Source: Hyaloraphidium curvatum (lineage: Eukaryota; Monoblepharomycota; Hyaloraphidiomycetes; Hyaloraphidiales; Hyaloraphidiaceae). From it: 64,000 nucleotides of DNA. The notes beneath the pieces are model-generated. The model was not told the origin of the DNA, ran no database searches, and worked only from the letters and a program-made list of their open reading frames with translations. Shown here piece after piece: positions 42,657-52,347 of this stretch. How positions within the stretch are numbered: position 1 is the stretch's first letter; every line of letters begins with the position of its first letter. Where the stretch lies: positions 372,001 to 436,000 of the forward strand of contig JAIVFI010000030.1 in NCBI GenBank assembly GCA_025558095.1. Direction: 5' to 3'. A program made the translations under genes and the position numbers.

Positions 42657-44260
42657 ATGGGAAGCAGCGACGTCCCCAACGCGGCCCCGCCGGCGGCGGC
42701 CCTCTCCGCTGCGGATTTCCTGCTGCTTTTCCCGGTGCCGCCGCAGCCGGTGCCGAGCTCCTAAAGCGCGTTGTCGCCCGCGCGGTCGGACGACCCCGCA
42801 GCCGCCCTCCGCGTCTCGGATCCCGTCACGGCACGCGTGCTGAAACGCGCCGTGGCGCCATACGGTCTTCTGAGCCTCGCGTACTCGCTCAACCGGTTCT
42901 TCTCGCCCTGGGTCACGCGAGCCGGCCTCTTGCGGCACGCGCTTGCCACGTTCGCGACGGCGCTCCTGCTGGCCGCGACGATCCGGCTCAACGAGACCGC
43001 GTACCGCATCTTTGGCTCCAAGCAGGTCATCGCTGGCACCATCGCGGTGCTGTACTCCTTCATCGCCGACGACATCGGCTGGGCGCTCGTCAAGGTCCGC
43101 GTGCGGAGGGAGGCCGACCCCCGCGTCCACGGGGCGACCGAACTCGATCAAGGGGCCCGGACGGAAGCGGATGCGGACATGGGGGACCATCCTTTCGCGG
43201 GGCTGACGCGGTGGCTCGGGGCGTGCGGGGTCGTCAGGGATGCCGAGCGGGGTGGTGTTACGGCTGGGGACCGGCCGCTGCTCGCCCATGTGCCCAACGA
43301 CAAGTTGTGTCCTTGCCTGCAGTGCATGCGGGCCACGCCGAACCAGGCAGGGCTCCTGTGCCTCCTTGACCAGGCACTTGTTACGGTCTTCTGCCTCGTC
43401 GCATGCCTGGTGCTGGCGACGTACACGCCTTTCGTTAGCTTCTCCGCGGTCTTCTGGTCCCTGCCCTGGTGCATCGCAATAGGCTGCGCCTACATTGTGA
43501 TCCATTTGCTCCATTGAATTCCGTTGGGGTTCGGCATCGTGCGGAGCAACGTCGCGCTCCTTAAGCTGATGACGAGGCTTCGCCATCGGGCCGTGACGAT
43601 CGCACTGTCGTCGCTGCTGGTGCACCTCCAGGATGTGGTCTCCGGCAAGCGAGTCTCGGATGCCGAAGCGTCAGAGCTGTATCTGGTGCTGCATGGCCAC
43701 CTGCGCACTTCCTGGAAGGACCGCTTCCTCGCGTCCCGCGCCACCCTGGCCTTCCAGACCTTTGTTTTCGGCAACGGGATCGTGGCCATCACCGTCAACA
43801 TCGTATGTGCCGTGTCCAGCGCGCCCCGATTGGACCTGACGGCCCCCAGATTGCCGGCAGCTGCATCACGGCCGCTTCCATCCTCTACATCGCCAGCATC
43901 GCCATCTCCGCGCTCGTCGTCAACGCAGCTAACTACGCCGCCGCCAACGCCGAGAGCGCCGCCGTCGCATCGGCCTATCGCGGCGCGCGGGTGCGCATCC
44001 ACGAGATGCTCGTCCGCGCCGCAAACTCCCGCGCCGCGGACCCCGCCGGGGTCGCGGAGCTGCAGACCCACGAGAGGGCGCTGCAGGTCCTGGCCGAGGA
44101 CGGGGCCGATTGCGCCGAGCGGGTGCTGGGGGTCGCGGTGGACTCGGGGGCAGCGAGGTCGATGGTCGTGGGGGCGCTGACGGTGGGGCTGGGACTGTAC
44201 TCGATCTTCAGGTCGGCGGGGATATTCGCAACGGTGCAGATTTTTGCCCCGTCCGTGTAG
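42657..44260 (+). CDS. Multi-pass membrane protein, unknown family; gene model incomplete
   Basis: At least three coding blocks are visible. Block 1 (about 42771-43470) has helices around LATFATALLLAATIRL and VFCLVACLVLATYTPF and a CLQC motif. Block 2 (about 43540-43802) is KLMTRLRHRAVTIALSSLLV up to FGNGIVAITVNI. Block 3, after a clear 47-nt intron (43803-43849), runs SCITAASILYIASIAISALV to the stop at 44260. A 78-nt intron 43440-43550 would join blocks 1 and 2, but its acceptor is weak. The ATG at 42657 does not join block 1 by an obvious splice. It could be one or two genes; no function assigned. Confidence 0.45.
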
Positions 44261-44822
44261 CGGATGGACGGCCGATTCACTAGCTGGAGCAGTGGACGTC
44301 ATGGACTCCCCGACGCCAGAAGCTTCAATGCATGACGGATATCTCATGCGCGCTAGCTTCTTCAATAGATACTGGCGGCCGCCAAGTGCTTTGGTTGAAC
44401 TTGACCCCACCTGTCGGGCCGGCGGTAAGTCGGGGGGAATGGCGGGATCAGCGCGGACCCAAGTCTCTGCTAGGACGAAGACAATATACACGAAAAGCGA
44501 ACCCCTGCCCCCCGAAATTTACCCTTCCATCTCGTAGAGCCACTGAGCCGTGCCCTCCACCCGACGACTTACCTCACCGGCCGCCCTCCCAGCCGCCGTG
44601 GACACCCCCTGCAGCGACCCCGATCCTGAATCCTGGCCGCCGTCCGAAGAACCTCCAGCAGAGCCGCCGCCGTTGCACGAGGCCAACAGGAACGCGTCGA
44701 CGCAACGCCGACGGGGTGTCTGCTGCTCCACCGATTCCTTCCGGCAAAGGCTACCCTCGAAGGTCACCTCAAAAGCTTCCCTGCGAGCTCTCCACGCGTC
44801 GCACGCACCCCATCGCACCGCC
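44261..44822. other. Intergenic region
   Basis: About 560 bp, less GC-rich at 44330-44520; no gene supported. It presumably includes the promoter of the DJ-1/PfpI gene. Confidence 0.4.
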
Positions 44823-45530
44823 ATGGCCTCGCCGCCGCTGCGCGTCGGCTTCCTGCTTTTCCCGAAGCTCACGCAGCTCGACCTCACCGGCCCCTACGAG
44901 GTCTTCGCGCGCCTCCCCAACGCCGCCGTCCTCACGATATGGAAGTCGCCCGGCCCCGTCGTCTCCGACACCGGCCTGACGCTCCACGCGACGACGGGAT
45001 TCGACGCTTGCCCGCCGCTGGACGTCGTCTGCGTGCCCGGCGGGCCCGGCGTGGCCGAGTGCATGGAGGACGAGGAGGTGCTAGCATTCCTCCGGCGGCA
45101 GGCGGCGGGCGCGAAATGGGTCACTTCGGTGTGCACGGGGGCGCTGGTGCTCGGCGCCGCGGGGCTGCTCAGGGGCAAGAAGGCGACGACGCATTGGGCG
45201 TCGCACGACTTCCTGGGGAAGCTGGGAGCGGTGCCCGTGGACGCGAGGGTGGTCAGGGACGGCAACGTGGTCACGGGGGGCGGGGTCACGGCGGGGATCG
45301 ACTTTGGTCTGGCGATCGCGGCGGAGATTGCGGGGCAGGAGGCGGCGCAGGCGATCCAGCTGATGATCGAGTACGAGCCCGAGCCGCCGTTCAGGGCGGG
45401 GAACCCGAAGGTGGCGACGGCGGGAGTGTTGGAGACGGCGAGGAGGAACGGCGCGGAGATGAGGAAGAGAAGGGAGGAACTGATGGAGCGGGTGGCGGCG
45501 AAGCTGCAAGCTGATTTGCAGCCGTCATGA
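44823..45530 (+). CDS. DJ-1/PfpI family protein (isonitrile-hydratase-like)
   Basis: Single exon, 235 aa, ATG in Kozak-like context (GCCATGG). It has the glutamine-amidotransferase-like fold: LRVGFLLFPKLTQLDLTGPY, then VVCVPGGPGV, the nucleophile elbow WVTSVCTGALVLGAAGLL with the conserved Cys, and KKATTHWASHDFLGKLGAV, the pattern of bacterial InhA isonitrile hydratases and AraC-type DJ-1 domains. VVTGGGVTAGIDFGLAIA completes the fold. Many fungi carry such cytosolic proteins; the substrate is unproved. Lacks any DNA-binding domain. It is convergent with the oxygenase gene. Confidence 0.88.
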   Translation: MASPPLRVGFLLFPKLTQLDLTGPYEVFARLPNAAVLTIWKSPGPVVSDTGLTLHATTGFDACPPLDVVCVPGGPGVAECMEDEEVLAFLRRQAAGAKWVTSVCTGALVLGAAGLLRGKKATTHWASHDFLGKLGAVPVDARVVRDGNVVTGGGVTAGIDFGLAIAAEIAGQEAAQAIQLMIEYEPEPPFRAGNPKVATAGVLETARRNGAEMRKRREELMERVAAKLQADLQPS

Positions 45531-45873
45531 CCTTGCTCCTGCGTCGCCCTCTCTGTAGTCAGTTTCCGTTTGCGGGGACTCGTTCACCCTATCAATAGGC
45601 AACAACGTGACTGTGTGATTTTCTCCAAACTCTGCGACGAAGTACACTGTGGTCGTTCGTCTTTCCAATTGTCCCGCCGCTTTCCAGTCCAAACTCTCGC
45701 ATGCGGAGCGCAACTGCTCCTTTTCCGGTCGGTCGTGCACTTTCCGATCATCCCACTACACCGAGGCAGCGATCGCCTCGGCCGCCTCGGAGTGCATGCC
45801 AAATCTGCGGTACTGCTCGGGCCAAAAGCGCTTCGCGATCCCGGGGTACTGCCTTAAGGGTCGGGCGGAGGCG
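45531..45873. other. Convergent intergenic region
   Basis: About 340 bp between two gene ends; relatively AT-rich at 45540-45720, consistent with 3' UTRs. No other feature seen. Confidence 0.4.
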
Positions 45874-47001
45874 TCAGATCCGGCCCGCGGATTCACCGCC
45901 CGCACGAACCCACCTCACGCGGTTCAGGATGATGCGATCCTCGAACGACTCGAGGTTGTCCCCGTCCCAGTCAGGATCGACGTCCGTCACGACGTGCTTG
46001 ATCTTGCGCCCCTCTGCGAGCTCCGCCTCGCTGACGCCCAGGTGCTCGGCGACGATCTTGCGCGCCCGCTCGGCGCTGACCAGTTCCGGCAATCCGGCGG
46101 TGGGAACAAAGAAGTAGGGCACGCTTACGCGGCGCTCGGGCACCACGACGGCGTTGACCCTGTGCGTGGTGGCCTCGAGCGCGCCGTGGGTGAGGTCCGC
46201 TAGCAGCCGTCCAAAGTTGACCACCGCGGTGCCGGGCACCACGGGCACGTCGATCCACTCGCCCGAGTGCAGCTGTACCTGCAGGCCGGGCTTGTCCTGC
46301 ACCAGCACGCTGAAGAAGCCCGTGTCGGTGTGCGCGCCAAGCCCCTGTGCCCACGACGCGTTGCCCGAAAGCTCCTCGGCCGTGGCGATGGGGACCTCCT
46401 TGGTGGGCGGGTAGTGCGACAGCTTCAGCAGGAACCACGGGTCCTCGGGTCCGTCGAGGCTGAACCACTTGTCGAACCGCGCGGGGTCCTCGCCCGGCGC
46501 GCCGAGCCGCTCGGCGACCAGGTGCAGCACGGCGAGGTTGATCCCGTGCGCGATCTTGCCCCACTCCTCGACGGTGGAGCGGAAGCCGGGGACGAGCGCC
46601 TCGTCGGGCCACACGTTGGGCCCGTTGAGCATGCGCTTGACGAGGGGGACGGACTCGTCCTTGGGGTCGAACGCCGGGCGGTCGAAGCCAAAATCGTAGT
46701 TCTCGCGGTAGTTGACGGCGTAGTGCGTCGTCTCTTCGCCCAGCTTGACGTAGCCGCGCCAGTTGGGGTACTTGAGAACCGAGTACCTGTCCTTGACCTG
46801 CTGCGGCAGGTCGAAGAAGCCGTGCACGGTGGAGATGAGGCGGTCGATGAAGGCCTGGTCCAGTCCGGCGGCGCCTTTGAGGAGGAAGAAGCCGGTGTCG
46901 AAGAGGCCGCGGTCGAGGGCGCGGGCGAACGCCTCGCGGTCCGCCGGCGAGGCCGAGTCGCGGAGCGCCAAGTCGACGATGGGGATTTCGGTGGCCGTCA
47001 T
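45874..47001 (-). CDS. 2-oxoglutarate/Fe(II)-dependent oxygenase, isopenicillin-N-synthase-like
   Basis: Single exon, 375 aa from ATG at 47001 (MTATEIPIVDLALRDSA). The N-terminal DIOX_N part includes FFLLKGAAGLDQAFIDRL and FDLPQQVKDRYSV. The jelly-roll core has the metal triad as HTDTGFFSVLVQD (His, Asp) and EATTHRVNAVVVPERRVSVPYF (second His plus the Arg that binds 2-oxoglutarate). Such enzymes hydroxylate or desaturate small molecules; the substrate is unknown and there is no biosynthetic cluster beside it. An open frame extends 100 codons upstream through a C23 run, but the ATG at 47001 begins the family match. Confidence 0.9.
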   Translation of the reverse strand: MTATEIPIVDLALRDSASPADREAFARALDRGLFDTGFFLLKGAAGLDQAFIDRLISTVHGFFDLPQQVKDRYSVLKYPNWRGYVKLGEETTHYAVNYRENYDFGFDRPAFDPKDESVPLVKRMLNGPNVWPDEALVPGFRSTVEEWGKIAHGINLAVLHLVAERLGAPGEDPARFDKWFSLDGPEDPWFLLKLSHYPPTKEVPIATAEELSGNASWAQGLGAHTDTGFFSVLVQDKPGLQVQLHSGEWIDVPVVPGTAVVNFGRLLADLTHGALEATTHRVNAVVVPERRVSVPYFFVPTAGLPELVSAERARKIVAEHLGVSEAELAEGRKIKHVVTDVDPDWDGDNLESFEDRIILNRVRWVRAGGESAGRI

Positions 47002-47126
47002 GGCGAGCAAGATTGGCGCAGGGAGGTGCGGAATGCGCTCGGTTGCCGCCGTAAATGCTGTTATGGCGCGATGGCGGCCTTTGCCACACGGAGGGATGAC
47101 GGCGATCTCGCATGGCGTCATTTTTG

Positions 47127-47149
47127 CCCCCCCCCCCCCCCCCCCCCCC
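47127..47149 (+). repeat. C23 homopolymer
   Basis: Twenty-three consecutive C residues between the oxygenase start and the kinase stop. The exact length is likely uncertain in the assembly. Confidence 0.95.
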
Positions 47150-47304
47150 GGGAGACGGATCGCGGTGCCGCTCACACTCCGGAGCAAGGTCGTCACCATA
47201 ATCAAATCGTTTGTCTCTTCCAGCAAATACACATCTGATCGAGGCTGCAGCCCCTCTCCACCCCGACCCACTGGGTTGCTCACTCCGTTCCGACCCATCA
47301 ATGT

Positions 47305-48375
47305 TCAAACCTTGGCCATATCGGCAGTGCCGCTCTTTTGAGACAAGAAGGAAACTATGTCTTGAAAATGTGGTCGAAGGTATGGGTCGACATCCGTGCA
47401 CAGCGACATGATGTGCCAGGCCCAATCGTCGCTGGCAGTCTCGTACGGACGCAGCAGCGGCGTCCCCTCGGTCACGCTTCGAACCAGATCCTGAAAAAAC
47501 TGGTGAGCCAACGTCTTGCATGATCGGGAGATCCGAAGGTGCACCAACCATGACGGGCAGCCGCCCACAAAAGACCTCGTACGCAATCATCCCGAAACTG
47601 TACACATCACCGGGTTTGTCCCTTGGTGCCGGTGGACTTCGAAGCGCTTCCGGAGGCGTGTAACCAAAAGTTCCCGCTGTCGACGTCCCTGCAAGGTCGC
47701 GCAAAGTCGAGAGACCAAAGTCGGTGATCTTGAACTGGCCCCGGCAGATCAGGATGTTGGCCGGCTTGAGGTCACAGTGCAGGACGTTCTTTGAATGGAG
47801 GTACCGCATGCCCTGGGCCACTTGGAGCAGGCAGTCGATGCCACCTTTCCAAGGGAACGCGTGGGCATCGTTCACTCGATCCAGCATGCCCTTCAGGTCC
47901 CCTCCGTCCGCAAACTCATAAACCACAGCAAATGGATCCGCGCAGTAGCCATGGACTCCGAGAACTGCCGCGCCGGGAGAGTAAGCGGGGTGCGATGCTG
48001 TGCTCGCTCTCGAGGAATCTCACCGTTGTCGTCCCTGAGCAGCTGCCACAGCTCGACTTCCTTGGCCATCTCTTCCAGTAGTCTCCAGTGCGGCCCGCTT
48101 CGCTGGAGCCTTTTGATAGCTACAGGCGTATCGCGTCGAAGCTTCCCTTTGTAGACGACGCCAAAGGCTCCACTGCCGAGCTTCACGGGCTCCGACGTGT
48201 CCGGATCCCGATCCAATTCGATCTCATCGCGGTACGAGATCAAAAGGTCCGCGGGTTTCGGGCGGAACGGGCTAGTCTCCCGAACGGAGCTCCCCACGCC
48301 ACCCGGAGGAGCGAGAAACGGCGGCGCGTCCGGGAGGTCGAGATCCCCGCCATCGCGACCGGGATCGTAGGTCAT
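47305..48375 (-). CDS. TKL-like protein kinase (second kinase unit, possibly fused to the gene upstream)
   Basis: As a separate gene: complement(join(47305..47490,47549..47964,48024..48375)), 317 aa from MTYDPGRDGGD, which aligns with the N-terminus of the kinase at 50770. Motifs: LGSGAFGVVYKGKL, VAIKRLQRSG, HCDLKPANILI, ITDFGLSTLRD, GTFGYTPPEAL, DVYSFGMIAYEVFCG. Intron positions match the other two kinase genes. The reading frame is open for 161 codons upstream, in phase with the caspase gene, so this may instead be the C-terminal domain of a kinase-caspase-kinase protein of ~1061 aa. Both models are in frame; transcript data would decide. Confidence 0.78.
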
Positions 48376-50770
48376 TGCGGCGATCGAAACGTCAGTCATC
48401 GACCCCTCCAGAAGGAAAACTGGCTGCGATTCGCTGCCCACAACCATCATCGGTGCAACGTTGTAACAGGATACCACAGCGCCCTTCATAAAGGCAAACA
48501 CCATCTGGTGGGGTTGGTGCAGAAAAAGACCACTGGTGTTGTATGCCCGTTGATGTGGGCTAAACAGAAGCCGAGCCTGAACTACCTCCTTGTCTCCATA
48601 GAGCTCACTGGTCCGGCATAGTTCCAAAATAAGATCCACAGCAGTCCATTGCGACCGGTCACCGTGCCACGTCGTCCCATCTTCGAAGGTCATCTCGAGC
48701 TTGTATTGGCTCGTGAACAGGTCCTCCACGTACGCAGCCAATGGATAGGTCTGCTGGAGGGCGTCTTGGTTGTACAGTTCACTTGAGCGCTTCTGGAACG
48801 CTCCAGCAAGTCCTTGCACCACGCCTTCTATCGCATAGGACGATTTTGGATCAGGTCTCTGCAGAGCAGGTTATCGTTATCGCTGCGCCAGCTGTGCAGG
48901 GCCACGGACTCACAAGCTTGTGCGCTTCCAGGCCCAAGTCAACCTGTCCGTGTCCAAGATTCATGTGCCGTGGCTTTTGAACCAGAGGAGCGTTGGCCGA
49001 TTCCGTTCCCTGCGCCAAGCCTCGTGCTGTTGCCGTTCCCTCCACAATCCGGTCTCGGACGTCGTCCAAGAGCTCGCGCCACGTGAAGCTCTTGTCCTGA
49101 CGGTCAAAGCGCTTCCAGAGTTCCTCAGCTAGGACGAAGGTGTACAGGCACCCGTACGCTTTCTCCCCGTGCCGTGCAGCGAAGCCGACAACGACGTTGT
49201 TCCTGTCCACGTCGAAAGGTCGATCCTCTGTGCCCATGGATCCGCGACAGCAATCGAGGAGCACGACGACGAGGCCCCGGTGATCCGTGGGAATCTGGGA
49301 GATGATGTCGCGCTCCAGATCCACCGTGCTGTCCTCGGCCGGCACTTCACTTTCCGTCCCCGCCGAGGGTACTCCCTCGAACACGAATCGGCCTTGGCGA
49401 TCGCCTCCGTGTCCAACGAGGTGAACGATCGATGTTCCTGTAGCAGACCGCAAGCTAGAGAGAGCAGGGCGAGCGGCCGTCCGGATAGCGTGGGCACTGT
49501 GATCCGTCAACGGCTTCCCCGAGAACCCGTAGAAAAGCACCAGGACAGTCTGCAGGAGAGCGACGCTCTCAAGGGCCATCGGGAGGTTCTTTTCGTGTCC
49601 TGGCGGGCCGTAGTTCCTGTTCGCAACCTGGAGCAAAATACGATTCGATGCGTCTCCCGGCGGAGGAGCTCCACGTGGGGGGCCGATACCTCCCGCTTCC
49701 GACACACCGGTGTCCGTGAGGTCGGCGAGTAACTCGTCGAAGAAAGGGCGATCCAAAGGATCCACATCAGTGCAGATCTGGATCATGTGCCAGGTTTGAT
49801 CGTCGCCCGCTGTCTCGTACGGACGCCGCAGAGGCGTCCCGGAGCGACGCATCGCAGCAAAACGTAGGACCAAATCCTAGAGAGGGGAAGTGAGTCGAAA
49901 AGGACAGAGCCCGCGCGTGTGGAGGATACGCACGACATTTGGCACCTCTCCGCAAACCACCTCATACGCGATCACGCCGAAGCTGTACACATCCGCGTGC
50001 TTCCCTCGAGATGCCGGTGGAACTCGTAACGCCTCGGGAGGCATGTAGGCGGGAGTTCCTGCCGTCGACGTCCCAGCGAAATCTCGCAGGGTTGAGAAAC
50101 CAAAGTCAGCAATCATGTACGCGCCATTCCGAATCATGACGTTGGCCGGCTTCAGATCGCAGTGCAGAATGTTCATGGAGTGGAGGTACTGCATGCCCTG
50201 GGCCACTTGAAGCAAGCACTTCTTGAAACCAGGCATCGGGAACGCGTCCGGCCGGCCCGACTCCTTCAAGTCCTTCAGCACGCCCTGCAGGTCTCCCCCG
50301 TCGGCAAAATCCGATACCAGAGCAAGATGCTCGATGCAGTAACCATGGAATCGGAGAACTGCACGAGAGAATGAGAAGGGACGGGAGTCGTAGCCACGGA
50401 GTGTCGCACCGTTGTCGTGGGCAAATCTCTGCCAGCTTTCGACCTCCTTGACCAAAGCTTTGACGAGGCTCTGTCGGTTGGCTCCTGGACCCTCTTTCAG
50501 GACCTTGATGACCACCGGCGTCACTCGGCGCAGCATCCCCTTGTAAGCGACTCCGAAAGACCCCTCGCCGAGCGGCGGCGCGCGACGACCCTTGTTGGGA
50601 TCCCGGTCAAACAAGAAGTCCTTCTCGTAGAAAAGCTCGAGATCGAGCGGCTTCGGCCGGACGGGGCTAGGTTCCCGAGCGGGGCCCGCTGCGTAGCCGG
50701 GCGGAGGTGGCGGCGGCGGCGCGTCGTCCGGGAACGGATCCCCGCCATCGCCGCCGGGATCGTACGCCAT
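48376..50770 (-). CDS. Kinase-caspase-like protease fusion protein
   Basis: Exons complement(49934-50358, 50410-50770, 48914-49876 and 48858 downwards). The N-terminal kinase (residues ~65-330) shows LGEGSFGVAYKGML, VIKVLKEG, HCDLKPANVMI, IADFGFSTLRD and MPPEALRVPP. It is followed by a caspase/metacaspase-type p20: FYGFSGKPLTDHSAHAIRT, TGTSIVHLVGHGGDRQ with the His (about residue 418) and LVVVLLDCCRGSMG with the likely catalytic Cys (about 472, as in QACRG/DxCRG). Then comes a p10-like part (YTFVLAEELWKRFDR; TWRELLDDVRDRIVE). A 55-nt intron (48859-48913) extends it into RPDPKSSYAIEGVVQGLAG and a ~150-aa tail without a stop before the next kinase. Likely cytosolic signalling or regulated proteolysis; inferred only. 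Confidence 0.8.
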
Positions 50771-51148
50771 CGTGACGGAAGCGGTCGCCGGAGTGTTCCG
50801 GTGACACGCCCGGCGCCGGGCGCGCCGCTGCTGCGAGTAACGGGGAGCCGGAATGTTGTCTCGACGCGCGATCCCTGACAGCTCGATCACGCTGCCGAGG
50901 CTGTCACGCACTGCTTGATACCCGTCCACCACGACGAAACCCGTCGAAATAAGCTGATTGCTTCAAACGTGCTCGATCATGGACGTCTTGGGACTTTTTG
51001 GGTATGGGAGCTCGGAGCTGGGTTGCCATCGATGAAGCAACCTCGAGACCGAATACCGACCGAGATCGAGAGCGAATCGTCTCTTACTCGACTGCTACAG
51101 CTCCACGGCAACCTTGTCCAAGCATCCGCGCGGCACCTCCCCTCCCAA
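50771..51148. other. Intergenic region upstream of the kinase-caspase gene
   Basis: About 380 bp; contains the leader segment GTGATCGAGCTGTC...CGTCGAGACA (minus strand) shared with the tandem-kinase gene, and a diverged copy of the AATCAGCTTATTTCGAC string. Confidence 0.45.
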
Positions 51149-52108
51149 CTACCTCTCGAAGTCCCCGACGAACCGCATCAGGCCCACGAACAGCACGTAC
51201 TGCACCGCCCCCGCGACCGCCGTCCTCGCCGTTCCCGCCCCCGCGCCCGCATAGAACGCCCTCCACCCGTACAGCGCCAGCAGCTGCCTCGCGGCGTCCC
51301 ACGCGCCGTGGTACGTCCCCGCGAACCCCGGCGACGACGACAAGACGGCCAGCCTCCGCACGGTGTCCAACGGGTACGCGGCGAGCTGCCCCGCGACGGT
51401 GGCCAGCACGGCGATGCCGAGGCGGGCCCAGGCGGCGCGTTCGGTGAGCACGATGCCGTCCACGCCCGCGTTGCGCGCGAGATAGTCGTACGCGGGCAGA
51501 CGGACCACCGTCTGGATGCCGGCGCCGAGCATGCCCACCCCGAGCCCCTTGTACAGCGAGAGGAAGCCGTGCCCGCGCGCCGTCTGCCGCACGGCGTCCC
51601 AGATGCCGGAATAGTGCTTCGGGGATCCTTTCGGGGCCAAATCAGCGGCCAGGAGCGTCCGTGCCAGGCCGAGGGGGTACTCGACGGCGCAGGAGGAGGA
51701 GCCGGCGAGGAAGGCGGCGAGCAGTCTTCGGGATTGCGGCATCGGCCCCGTGGAGGGCGCGAACCACGACGACAGGCGGAGGAACAGGGCGGAAGACGCG
51801 TAGGCCGACAGCGGCCCGCGCAACACGTGGGCAAAGTTGCCCCTGAACGCCGCCCCGCGCCCCTCGCGCGTGCCCTGCCTCCGGAGCACGTCCATTGCGC
51901 CGGCGTAGGGCAGCCCGGGCGCGGGGTGGGCCAGGTGCTGCACCTGCAGCACGATCTTGGCGCGTGCGAGCGGGGCGGATGCGGTCCGTGCCGCGGCGTC
52001 GGCGGCCGAGAGCATCAGGCCGTGGACGGTCGCGCGGAGAGCGGCCATCGACGAGTCCCCGCGGTTGCGCCGCGGCATCGCCAACCGCGCCTTGTCGTCC
52101 ACCGCCAT
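51149..52108 (-). CDS. Mitochondrial carrier, ADP/ATP-translocase-like but divergent
   Basis: Single exon, 319 aa from ATG at 52108 (MAVDDKARLAMPRRN); upstream in-frame codons exist but are unlikely. Carrier features are ASAPLARAKIVLQVQHLAHP, FRGNFAHVLRGPLSAYASSA, EYPLGLARTLLAADLAPKG, GFLSLYKGLGVGMLGAGIQ and AAYPLDTVRRLAVLSSSPG. The third repeat aligns with the nucleotide-carrier signature, but RRRMMM is replaced by RRLAVL, so true ADP/ATP exchange is doubtful. It probably transports a nucleotide or cofactor across the inner membrane. Substrate unknown. Confidence 0.82.
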   Translation of the reverse strand: MAVDDKARLAMPRRNRGDSSMAALRATVHGLMLSAADAAARTASAPLARAKIVLQVQHLAHPAPGLPYAGAMDVLRRQGTREGRGAAFRGNFAHVLRGPLSAYASSALFLRLSSWFAPSTGPMPQSRRLLAAFLAGSSSCAVEYPLGLARTLLAADLAPKGSPKHYSGIWDAVRQTARGHGFLSLYKGLGVGMLGAGIQTVVRLPAYDYLARNAGVDGIVLTERAAWARLGIAVLATVAGQLAAYPLDTVRRLAVLSSSPGFAGTYHGAWDAARQLLALYGWRAFYAGAGAGTARTAVAGAVQYVLFVGLMRFVGDFER

Positions 52109-52347
52109 GCTTTGCTCGTTGGAAAGAACACTTTCCAAATTGCGGAGACACGAGCCAACTCCGGGAACGACGTGTTTCCACGAAGTCCGATCAGGATCTC
52201 GCACGGGGACGGCCGCGATAAACAAACGGCGCGTCGCCCGGAATCACAGAGGCATGTCACGGCAGGGCGGAGCCCTGGAACTCTAGAATGGGGCACCGCA
52301 TACTTCGTTCACCAAAGATGGTTGACTAGCGATTCCCGGTGCGGCAT

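Noticed and set aside
45971-47926. 651-codon minus-strand frame spanning oxygenase and kinase
   Set aside because: It begins in the real kinase frame but then runs as a shadow through the oxygenase gene, whose true frame has the catalytic motifs.
47305-50770. Treating the fused kinase-caspase-kinase as certain
   Set aside because: The second kinase has its own conserved leader and ATG, so two genes remain possible; recorded as a finding rather than a single CDS.
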